Below, one piece after another: positions 1 through 5,583 of a stretch of DNA of 8,007 bases (position 1 is the stretch's first letter; every line of letters starts with the position of its first letter). Source of the DNA: Candidatus Babeliales bacterium (GTDB lineage: Bacteria > Babelota > Babeliae > Babelales > JANWKD01); contig JANWKD010000086.1 of NCBI GenBank assembly GCA_025451595.1, positions 1 to 8,007 of the forward strand, in the 5' to 3' direction. The notes beneath the pieces were generated by a model. That model had not been told where the DNA came from, did not search any database, and saw only the letters and a program-made list of their open reading frames with translations. The translations under genes and the position numbers were made by a program.

Positions 1-934
1 GCTCAGGTGATAATCTTTCTTGAATTATGGTGATATCCTTTTTAGCTTGCAAGCCTTCAAGATAATTTTTTAAATTTTTTTCATTTGAGTAACGACATTC
101 AGTATCAAACGACCAAGCCCCTAGCCCAAAGCCTTTAAATGGTTTCCGCTGCCAATACACAGTATTATGACGAGATCGAAACTCATTACGCGCAAAATTA
201 GATACCTCATATTGCTTAAATCCGTAATTACTTAAAAAATCAATAGACCAGTAGTACATATCTACGGTTTGATCATCAGGTGGCAATGATACGGTATTCT
301 TTTTAAGACCATAATATAACGGAGTATTTTCATGTACGGTAAGGAAATAGATAGCTATATGATTTATTGGCCAAAGCATTACCTCAGACAAAATCTCTTT
401 CCATTCATTCGAAGTAATACCTGGCAATCCCAAAATAAGATCGACTGAAATATTATCAAAATAATAAGAAATATCCCGTATGCTCGACAAAACATCTTGC
501 TTTGATTGATGTCGATTTAACTTTTTTAATACAAAATCATTCAGACTTTGAACGCCCATACTAATACGATTAATACCCAAATTCTTCCAAATTTTTAATT
601 GATCTTTCCGCACTGTGCCCGGATTTACTTCTATAGTTACTTCTGATTCGGGATTAATCACCGAATAATTGTTTAATAAAGCGAACAAATCAATTAATAG
701 TTGATCTGGATAGGTGCTTGGCGTTCCTCCTCCTAAATACAGCGTATCTATCATTAATTTTTCAGGATAGTTCGAAAAAAAAACGTCAATTTCATTACAC
801 AATGCCTGATGATATTCTTCCATAAATGCGTCATGTGCTGCCAACGCAACAAAATCACAAAAATGACACTTATATGGGCAAAATGGCCAATGAATATATA
901 AAGATTGAGGTTTTATTAAATAATTAAAATTCAA
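1..934 (-). CDS. hemW: HemW-type radical SAM heme chaperone (C-terminus cut off by window edge)
   Basis: Radical SAM protein of the HemW family, often mislabelled oxygen-independent coproporphyrinogen III oxidase. Family members bind heme and pass it to acceptor proteins. About 311 codons are visible against roughly 370-380 for the family, so the C-terminal part lies outside. Near the N-terminus (residues 19-28) I read CPYKCHFCDF, the CxxxCxxC iron-sulfur motif with the HemW-type 'DF' after it rather than the fourth cysteine of HemN. Further on come LGGGTPS (SAM binding), VDLILGLPG, YEVSNFAR, SRHNTVYW and GFGLGAW, in family order. No ATG fits ahead of the motif. The best start is TTG at 934, eight bases after GGGGGA, with an in-frame stop just upstream. 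It lies 22 bases after the DUF4381-like gene and is probably the distal gene of the serS operon. The family call is firm and the TTG start is likely. Confidence 0.93.
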   Translation of the reverse strand, partial: MNFNYLIKPQSLYIHWPFCPYKCHFCDFVALAAHDAFMEEYHQALCNEIDVFFSNYPEKLMIDTLYLGGGTPSTYPDQLLIDLFALLNNYSVINPESEVTIEVNPGTVRKDQLKIWKNLGINRISMGVQSLNDFVLKKLNRHQSKQDVLSSIRDISYYFDNISVDLILGLPGITSNEWKEILSEVMLWPINHIAIYFLTVHENTPLYYGLKKNTVSLPPDDQTVDMYYWSIDFLSNYGFKQYEVSNFARNEFRSRHNTVYWQRKPFKGFGLGAWSFDTECRYSNEKNLKNYLEGLQAKKDITIIQERLSPE

Positions 935-942
935 CCTAAAAG

Positions 943-948
943 TCCCCC
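943..948 (-). promoter_or_regulatory. Ribosome binding site deciding the TTG start of hemW
   Basis: GGGGGA on the minus strand, eight bases before TTG at 934. The hemW frame has a stop at 953-955 and no ATG before the CxxxCxxC motif, so this purine run supports the TTG start. Confidence 0.55.
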
Positions 949-956
949 GCGATTAT

Positions 957-1442
957 TCACATTTTTGGAATTGTGTTTCGGACAATATCAATTCCTCGTT
1001 TTAAATCCCGCTCCATAGCTAACAGCACTGCATCTTCTTGAGCAAATTTTACCATCACTGCTCCCAGAAAAATTCTTTCTAATCGCTCAAGCATATCTTT
1101 AGGAAACTCTGTATATTGCATAGATTCAAGCATTTCTTGATCAGTTTTTCCTTGCAAATCTATCGCATATCTTATTGCTAAATATTGCTTTAAAATATAG
1201 GTCAAATCAATGTAGAACTCTTTTTTCTCTTCATATTTTCCTATACTAATCGATGAAAACCGAAATAGCGCCAATTCCCATGGCTTCATAAACTTTTTTT
1301 TACTTTTCCTTTTTTTCAATACAAAATAACTCAGTAACAATATCAGCATTATAGCGATTATTGCAATAATCACCGTATATTTTGTTTTCCAAATTGGTTC
1401 ATACCAAATATCGTAAATATCATAAGGCTCAAACGGTTGCAT
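957..1442 (-). CDS. Small single-helix membrane protein, DUF4381/Bat-associated type
   Basis: A 161-residue protein: short N-terminal segment rich in Tyr, Asp and Trp, one hydrophobic helix at about residues 23-42, then a basic stretch (KKRKSKKK) and a soluble helical domain. The basic stretch predicts that the C-terminal domain faces the cytoplasm. That domain has PWELAL near residue 54, YILKQYLAIRYAID, then MVKFAQEDA. This matches in outline the domain of DUF4381 proteins and the BatD C-terminal region, which accompany MoxR, DUF58 and VWA proteins. The N-terminus is probably periplasmic and too short for a full DUF4381 or BatD protein. The start has AAAGGGG five bases upstream. It lies 18 bases after the DUF58-like gene, which supports a shared function. 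Its biochemical role is unknown; the family assignment is moderate. Confidence 0.6.
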   Translation of the reverse strand: MQPFEPYDIYDIWYEPIWKTKYTVIIAIIAIMLILLLSYFVLKKRKSKKKFMKPWELALFRFSSISIGKYEEKKEFYIDLTYILKQYLAIRYAIDLQGKTDQEMLESMQYTEFPKDMLERLERIFLGAVMVKFAQEDAVLLAMERDLKRGIDIVRNTIPKM

Positions 1443-1460
1443 ACAAGCCCCTTTATTAAA

Positions 1461-2312
1461 CTATTTTTTTGTATTTCTTAATAAAAATTGTATTAATTGG
1501 TCAAAAAACGGTTTATCCGTAAAAATATCACATGCGTCAATGTTATATTTTAAAAAAAAATTGCTTTGCTGTTTTATTCGACCGCACAAAGAAAAGGCGT
1601 TTCTCAAATGAACATCGTACCTTAAGGGCGATTCAATATCGACAAATTGCAATATTCCGACTGACGGTAATGACAGTTCAAGCGGATCCAAACATCGTAC
1701 TACTAATAAATCCGTTTTTTTTGATATACCATTTATCAACTTTTCATATGATTCATCAATAAAATCAGAAAATAAACAGAGCATAATGTTTTGCCGTTTT
1801 ATTGTTCTCATAAATTGAGTCAAATTATCCAATTTTGTTTGTTTGCCTAACGCTTTAAAATTAATTAATTTGTTGATAATATCTTGCAAATGCACCGCTC
1901 CTTTTTTAGGGGGAACGTATAGCTCTACTTCATCTGAAAAAATAATAAGACCAACTGAATCCTGTGAGTTTTGTGCAATCAAACCCATAACAACTGCTGC
2001 CTGTATTGCACAATGATACTTGAGCGTATCAGTTGAACTATATTGCATTGAAGCCGAAGAATCAACCGCTAATAATACAGTTCGCGTATTCTCCTGAAAA
2101 AATTGTTTTACTAAAATCTTATTGGTACGCGCTGAACTTTTCCAATCAATAAAACGAACATCATCACCAAATTGGTAGTCACGAATTTGATCAAAATCAA
2201 TACCATACCCTTTTTGCTGGGAGCGCTTATTGCCCGCTTGAATTCCCTGCAATATTTTTTTAGCTCGTATCTCAATATCTTTTATGCGTATCAGCAATGC
2301 TTGATCAATCAT
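1461..2312 (-). CDS. DUF58 / von Willebrand A-like protein of a MoxR-Bat type module
   Basis: A 283-residue DUF58 protein. The N-terminal half carries the family signature: FDQIRDYQFGDD, then RFIDWKSSART and VKQFFQE (about residues 40-74). A VWA-like fold follows, with the metal-site motif DSSAS at about residues 84-88, a threonine in GKQTKL and an aspartate in LFSDF near 183. DUF58 proteins work with MoxR AAA ATPases and BatA/B-type VWA proteins in envelope-linked maturation or stress roles; the exact function here is not known. No membrane helix is obvious. The frame extends to a TTG at 2321 overlapping the serS stop. I prefer ATG at 2312, five bases after that stop. Neither has an ideal ribosome site (GGGA at 2326-2329), so translation may be coupled to serS. 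The downstream partner is the DUF4381-like gene; moxR is not adjacent. Confidence 0.88.
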   Translation of the reverse strand: MIDQALLIRIKDIEIRAKKILQGIQAGNKRSQQKGYGIDFDQIRDYQFGDDVRFIDWKSSARTNKILVKQFFQENTRTVLLAVDSSASMQYSSTDTLKYHCAIQAAVVMGLIAQNSQDSVGLIIFSDEVELYVPPKKGAVHLQDIINKLINFKALGKQTKLDNLTQFMRTIKRQNIMLCLFSDFIDESYEKLINGISKKTDLLVVRCLDPLELSLPSVGILQFVDIESPLRYDVHLRNAFSLCGRIKQQSNFFLKYNIDACDIFTDKPFFDQLIQFLLRNTKK

Positions 2313-2317
2313 ATCGG

Positions 2318-3550
2318 TCAAAACATCCCATAAGGTTTTAATATTTCTGGAATAGCAATAGAACCATCTTCTTGTTGATATGTTTCCATAATAGCAACCA
2401 TAAGACGCGGTAAAGCAAGAGACGAACCGTTTAATGTATGCACAAAATGAGTTTTACTTGTTTGATTCTTTTTATATCGCATGCTACCTCTGCGAGATTG
2501 AAAATCAGTACAGTTACTGCAAGAAGAAACTTCATAATACGCATTTTGCCCTGGCATCCATACCTCTATGTCATAGGTTCTTGCCGATTGGAATGAACAA
2601 TCTTGCATTGCCAATAAACTTATTCGGTAATGCAATCCTAAATGTTGCAAAATAGTCTCAGCACAACTAACCATTTTATTCAACTCTTCGTCCGATTCCT
2701 CTGGCTGGCAATAGGCATACAACTCAACCTTTTCAAACTCATGAATACGAATCAGCCCTCGCTCGTGAGCGCCATAGGTACCGGCTTCTCTTCTAAAACA
2801 ACTTGTCCATGACGTTAAACGAATAGGCAGCTCTTCAGAAGCAAATATCCTATTGCGATACATATTTGCCAAGCTTACTTCTGCTGTCGGAATTAAATAT
2901 AAATTATCAGAAGTTTGATAGACTTGTTCTCTGAATTTGGGAAAATTACCCGCGATTTCCAATGATTTTTCGTTCACTAAATAGGGGGGCAATATTAAGC
3001 TATACCCAAATGATTCGTTATGCTCAAGCATATAGCGGGTCAACGCATACATTAATTTTACCGCTTGCCCTTTATATAAAACAAAATTGGATTGAGCCAT
3101 GGTCGCCGCAGCTTCAAAATCAAACCACCCCAATTGAGCACCTAACTCCACATGATTTTTTGGTGCAAAACGAAATGAAGGCTTTTCACCAAATTCTTTA
3201 ACCACCTTGTTAGCTTGCTTACCGCCCTCAGGCAATGAAGGGTCAGGTATATTAGGGCATTGTAAATAAAGCTGTAGAAATTCTTCTTCAACTTCTTTTA
3301 ACTGATTCTCTTTCTCCCTGAGCTCTTTTCCTACATTAATTGATTTTTCTCGAATTTCAGGGGTCAATCCGCTTTTGGCTTGATTGGCCAACTCATTCTT
3401 TATATGGCGTAAGGTTTCGACTTCTTGCCTGATGGATCTAACATTTGAATCTAAAAGTATTAACCTTTGGATAGGAAACGAAGGCTCTTTTTTCTGAAGC
3501 AATGCTACAACAGATTCAGGATTTTCACGTAATAATGTTAAATCAATCAT
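2318..3550 (-). CDS. serS: Seryl-tRNA synthetase
   Basis: Cytoplasmic class II aminoacyl-tRNA synthetase that charges tRNA-Ser (and tRNA-Sec where present) with serine using ATP. The length of 410 residues is close to the family's usual 420-430. Residues 1-100 are the charged helical-hairpin arm that grips the long variable arm of tRNA-Ser. The catalytic domain follows: GNFPKF (201-206), LIPTAEVSL (219-227), motif 2 with CFRREAGTYG and GLIRIHEFEKVEL (251-277), YDIEVWMPGQ (326-335), SSCSNCTDFQSRR (342-354) and motif 3 GSSLALPRLMVAIMET (375-390). Two positions differ from common bacterial forms: HEFEK replaces HQFEK, and AMQDCSF stands where TGDMGF is usual. AAGG lies nine bases before the ATG. 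It is the first gene of the inferred serS-DUF58-DUF4381-like-hemW operon and lies after the HU terminator, so it needs its own promoter. Confidence 0.97.
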   Translation of the reverse strand: MIDLTLLRENPESVVALLQKKEPSFPIQRLILLDSNVRSIRQEVETLRHIKNELANQAKSGLTPEIREKSINVGKELREKENQLKEVEEEFLQLYLQCPNIPDPSLPEGGKQANKVVKEFGEKPSFRFAPKNHVELGAQLGWFDFEAAATMAQSNFVLYKGQAVKLMYALTRYMLEHNESFGYSLILPPYLVNEKSLEIAGNFPKFREQVYQTSDNLYLIPTAEVSLANMYRNRIFASEELPIRLTSWTSCFRREAGTYGAHERGLIRIHEFEKVELYAYCQPEESDEELNKMVSCAETILQHLGLHYRISLLAMQDCSFQSARTYDIEVWMPGQNAYYEVSSCSNCTDFQSRRGSMRYKKNQTSKTHFVHTLNGSSLALPRLMVAIMETYQQEDGSIAIPEILKPYGMF

Positions 3551-3590
3551 ATTAAATAACCTTAATTAATTAAATCGCAGTACGTAGTTA

Positions 3591-3622
3591 ATGTATAAAG
3601 ATACTGAAAAAAATTTAATTTG
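3591..3622 (-). promoter_or_regulatory. Possible promoter of the serS operon
   Basis: Minus-strand TATACAT around 3591-3597 is a fair -10 box, about 45 bases before serS and just after the HU terminator. The upstream -35 region is only T-rich, with no good TTGACA match. Location is the main support. Confidence 0.3.
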
Positions 3623-3654
3623 AAAAGAAAAAAGGGCTGCTGTTGCAGCCCTTT
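3622..3654 (-). terminator. Strong intrinsic terminator of the HU gene
   Basis: A perfect 10-base-pair stem, AAAGGGCTGC paired with GCAGCCCTTT, with a four-base loop at 3641-3644. Reading the minus strand, it is followed by TTTTTTCTTTT, a proper U-tract. It lies 41 bases after the HU stop codon and separates HU from serS. On the plus strand the hairpin is followed by GTACAG, so it acts in one direction. Confidence 0.92.
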
Positions 3655-3695
3655 GTACAGGTCAAAAAACTTTTATTCGAATTTTGAATATAAAA

Positions 3696-3974
3696 TTACA
3701 TTGACTTTACAACTTCTTTCAAACCTTTTCCTGGTTTAAAACGAGGAATATTCATTGGAGGTAATTTGATGCGTTCTTTAGTCGCTGGGTTAATTCCATT
3801 TCGACCAGGTCGATGCGAAACCCACCAAGTTCCAAGGCCAGCCCATTGTAATTTATCACCTTTTTTCAAGGTGCGTTGAATAATTCTTACCAAACTATCA
3901 AGTACTCGAGAAACATCTTTTTTGCTAAATGTTGTCTCTTCACTGAGCGAATTGATTAACTCACTCTTGTTCAT
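3696..3974 (-). CDS. HU/IHF-family histone-like DNA-binding protein
   Basis: A 92-residue nucleoid protein of the HU/IHF family that bends and compacts DNA as a dimer. It starts MNKSELIN, the typical first helix, followed by the second dimerisation helix. Then comes GLGTWWVSHRPGRNGINPATKE, matching the usual GFGxF..R.aR.GrNP.TGe arm region, with the arm proline in NPATKE. It closes with PRFKPGKGLKEVV. Length is typical. The unusual detail is a double tryptophan (WW) where phenylalanine is common at the core, plus another Trp in LQWAGLG. AGGAG lies seven bases before the ATG. The gene is monocistronic: a divergent spacer to tatD lies upstream and a strong terminator downstream. HU versus IHF cannot be settled from one sequence; a homodimeric HU is the default. 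Confidence 0.95.
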   Translation of the reverse strand: MNKSELINSLSEETTFSKKDVSRVLDSLVRIIQRTLKKGDKLQWAGLGTWWVSHRPGRNGINPATKERIKLPPMNIPRFKPGKGLKEVVKSM

Positions 3975-4055
3975 AATAGAACTCCTATTGGTTAATAAAG
4001 GTTAAAACACTGCTACTTCATTAAAACTTCACTTTTCTTTTTCTGTGATATTAGT

Positions 4056-4088
4056 AACATAGGTTAGTTCGATTTAAAACTTTGTCAA
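4056..4088 (-). promoter_or_regulatory. Tentative HU promoter
   Basis: A perfect minus-strand TTGACA at 4083-4088, with TATGTT at 4056-4061 as the nearest -10 candidate. The 21-base gap is longer than the normal 16-18, so the pairing is doubtful, though the position, about 80 bases before the HU start, is sensible. Confidence 0.3.
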
Positions 4089-4107
4089 TCTTGAATTTAG
4101 ATAATTA

Positions 4108-4139
4108 TTGCTATGTGAAAAAGCTCCCAATAATATAAT
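4108..4139 (+). promoter_or_regulatory. Probable tatD promoter
   Basis: A perfect TATAAT lies at 4134-4139, overlapping TAATAT at 4131-4136. TTGCTA at 4108-4113 is 17 bases before TAATAT, or 20 before TATAAT. The site is about 85 bases before the tatD start in the divergent HU/tatD spacer. The -35 match is only partial. Confidence 0.45.
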
Positions 4140-4152
4140 GTTTTATAACATT
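4137..4152 (+). repeat. Small inverted repeat overlapping the tatD -10 region
   Basis: AATGTT and AACATT form a six-base inverted repeat around TTAT, followed by a run of T. It covers the end of TATAAT and the likely transcription start. It could be an operator or a weak hairpin, but in AT-rich DNA it could also be chance. Confidence 0.4.
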
Positions 4153-4213
4153 TTTTTATTTTGTTCAAAAATATTCTAAAATATAAAATTATTAAAAAAG
4201 CAACATTATTGAA

Positions 4214-4218
4214 AAGGA
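4214..4218 (+). promoter_or_regulatory. Ribosome binding site deciding the tatD start
   Basis: AAGGA five bases before ATG at 4224. It favours this start over the TTG at 4161, which has no such site. Confidence 0.8.
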
Positions 4219-4223
4219 TTTTT

Positions 4224-5039
4224 ATGTTTATCGATACGCATTGTCATATTAATATGATAGTCAAAAAAGATTTTGATACACTTTTAGAACCATTTCATTT
4301 AATTGCTGCTCGTCAAATAGTACACGATGCTTTAAATAATGGCGTAACATCTATTATCAATGTAGGAACAAGTTTAATTGAAAGTCAAAATTGTGTAACG
4401 TTGGCAGAACAGTTTAAAACAGTCTATGCAGCGGTTGGCATACATCCAAACGATTGTACTGCTGATTGGAAAGAGGATCTAAATTCTATAAAAGAAAGAT
4501 GGTTTAAAAATAAACATGCAAAAGTTGTAGCTATTGGCGAATGCGGTCTTGATCGTCATTATCCTGGTTATAATATAACACGGCAAACAGATGCATTTAA
4601 GGCACACATTGAACTTGCACTTGAACATAATTTACCTTTGGTTATTCATACCAGAGATGCAGCACAAGAAACGTTAGACGTACTATTAAATTACAAAAAT
4701 GACCCTATCAAAGGCGTAATCCATTGTTTTTCTGAACAGTTAGACTTTGCTCAAGAGGCAGTAGAGAAATTAGGTTTTTTTATTGGTATTGGTGGAGTCA
4801 TTACCTATCCTAAGAATGAGTATTTACGCACTGTTGTTCGTTCGATATCCTTAGAATCTATTATTCTAGAAACCGATGCACCTTTTTTACCAATACAAAC
4901 TATGCGTGGAAAACAAAATCTCCCGCAATACGTCCCCGCAATTGCACAATTTGTTGCAGATTTAAAACAAGAATCATTAGAAGTTATTGCAGGTAAAACA
5001 ACCAAAAATGCAAAAAACCTATTTCATTTATCGAGCTAA
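4224..5039 (+). CDS. tatD: TatD-family metal-dependent DNase
   Basis: A 271-residue TIM-barrel metallohydrolase of the TatD/YcfH/YabD type, cytoplasmic, with two divalent metal ions. Members are 3'-5' exonucleases or DNA-repair-type nucleases, and some act on D-aminoacyl-tRNA-like substrates. Metal ligands are visible in order: HxH in DTHCHI at residues 6 and 8, Glu106 in GECGLD, His142 in VIHTRDA, His167 in IHCFS and Asp218 in ETDAPFLP. VGIHPND is also typical. The length fits the family's usual 255-270. The frame opens at a TTG at 4161, but the family begins close to the DTHCH motif and AAGGA precedes the ATG at 4224, so I chose that ATG. A short insertion after CHINM separates it from the helix ending in NNGV. 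It is monocistronic, divergent from HU and convergent with the thioredoxin gene. Confidence 0.95.
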   Translation: MFIDTHCHINMIVKKDFDTLLEPFHLIAARQIVHDALNNGVTSIINVGTSLIESQNCVTLAEQFKTVYAAVGIHPNDCTADWKEDLNSIKERWFKNKHAKVVAIGECGLDRHYPGYNITRQTDAFKAHIELALEHNLPLVIHTRDAAQETLDVLLNYKNDPIKGVIHCFSEQLDFAQEAVEKLGFFIGIGGVITYPKNEYLRTVVRSISLESIILETDAPFLPIQTMRGKQNLPQYVPAIAQFVADLKQESLEVIAGKTTKNAKNLFHLSS

Positions 5040-5052
5040 CATCTTTTCTTAA

Positions 5053-5076
5053 CAAAAAAATTAAAGCATTTTTTTG
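5053..5076. terminator. Possible bidirectional AT hairpin between tatD and the thioredoxin gene
   Basis: CAAAAAAAT (5053-5061) pairs perfectly with ATTTTTTTG (5068-5076) around the six-base loop TAAAGC. It lies 13 bases after the tatD stop and covers the thioredoxin stop at 5061-5063. Each strand ends in seven T's, so it could slow polymerase in both directions, but the stem has only one GC pair and would be weak. Confidence 0.4.
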
Positions 5077-5417
5077 AATTCAGCTTTGGTCAACCCGCCT
5101 TCATGCGTCTCTCCTGGCTGACCGTCTTTAAAAATAATAAAGGAAGGAAAAGCATGAATACCATATTGTTTAAACAAACCATTGGCAGCATTAACATTTG
5201 CCCTTACGAAAGCTATATTGGAAAATTCTTTTGCAAGCGACTCAAATATTCCACTGTTATTAAAACGTACACAATGAGGGCACGTAGGGCTGTAAAATTC
5301 GACAACTACCTTTTCATGATTTTTCATTAAATTATCTAATTCTTTTTTGGTAGAAATTTCCGGTATAGCATGACAAATACCAACCAAAGAACAAGCAAAA
5401 ATTAACATTTTTTTCAT
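5061..5417 (-). CDS. Exported thioredoxin-fold protein with a CPHC active site
   Basis: A 118-residue single-domain thioredoxin-like protein. Residues 1-17 (MKKMLIFACSLVGICHA) look like a Sec signal peptide ending near HA|IP, so it should act in the periplasm or outside the membrane. There is no clear lipobox. The mature part has VVVEFYSPTCPHCVRF with active-site Cys46 and Cys49. The CPHC pair resembles DsbA more than the CGPC of cytoplasmic thioredoxin and would favour disulfide formation or isomerisation. The cis-proline is Pro91 in HAFPSFIIF. The overall fold is thioredoxin: no DsbA-type helical insertion fits in this length, and no TlpA-type insertion is seen. The ATG has AAGGGG five bases upstream. 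The reducing or oxidising partner is not in the window. It is divergent from the orphan exported gene at 5584 and could help fold exported proteins. Confidence 0.9.
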   Translation of the reverse strand: MKKMLIFACSLVGICHAIPEISTKKELDNLMKNHEKVVVEFYSPTCPHCVRFNNSGIFESLAKEFSNIAFVRANVNAANGLFKQYGIHAFPSFIIFKDGQPGETHEGGLTKAEFKKML

Positions 5418-5451
5418 ATAGTCCCCTTTTTAATATATAACGTATACTTTT

Positions 5452-5482
5452 AGTATGCCAAATAAGCTACCCGTTATTCAAG
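5452..5482 (-). promoter_or_regulatory. Possible promoter of the thioredoxin gene
   Basis: Minus-strand TTGAAT, an 18-base spacer and CATACT preceded by TGG, resembling an extended -10. It lies about 40 bases before the thioredoxin start. Both boxes match four of six consensus bases, so support is modest. Confidence 0.35.
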
Positions 5483-5526
5483 AATTACTATTAAAAAAAT
5501 GCTTCTTCAGTAAGTTTTCCTGGAAT

Positions 5527-5555
5527 TTTTTAAACAAACAGATTAAATTTAATAT
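5527..5555 (+). promoter_or_regulatory. Weak promoter candidate for the orphan exported gene
   Basis: TAATAT at 5550-5555 is a possible -10, with only TTTTTA 17 bases upstream. The surroundings are so AT-rich that chance matches are expected. The position about 30 bases before the chosen ATG is suitable. Confidence 0.22.
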
Positions 5556-5573
5556 CATTTTTAACTTATACAA

Positions 5574-5578
5574 GAGAG
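5574..5578 (+). promoter_or_regulatory. Ribosome binding site deciding the start of the orphan gene
   Basis: GAGAG five bases before ATG at 5584. The earlier in-frame ATG at 5455 has no purine-rich site before it. The later start also places a hydrophobic segment at the N-terminus. Confidence 0.6.
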
Positions 5579-5583
5579 TTGCT

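Noticed and set aside
1532..1762. Plus-strand open frame of 76 codons inside the DUF58 gene
   Set aside because: It is antisense to a well-supported coding region, has no ribosome site or recognisable motif, and is an AT-rich shadow frame.
2434..3201. Two plus-strand open frames antisense to serS
   Set aside because: They lie fully inside serS, whose conserved motifs fix the other strand; no motif or initiation signal supports them.
4161..4223. N-terminal extension of TatD from a TTG start
   Set aside because: The TatD family begins a few residues before DTHCH, the extension is Lys/Ile-rich noise overlapping the promoter region, and AAGGA precedes the ATG at 4224.
4805..5330. Open frames antisense to tatD and to the thioredoxin gene
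   Set aside because: Both are opposite strands of genes with clear catalytic motifs, and neither has a start signal.
5455..5583. Longer start for the orphan gene
   Set aside because: The ATG at 5455 lacks a ribosome site and would bury the hydrophobic N-terminal segment 44 residues inside. The extension also overlaps the likely thioredoxin promoter.
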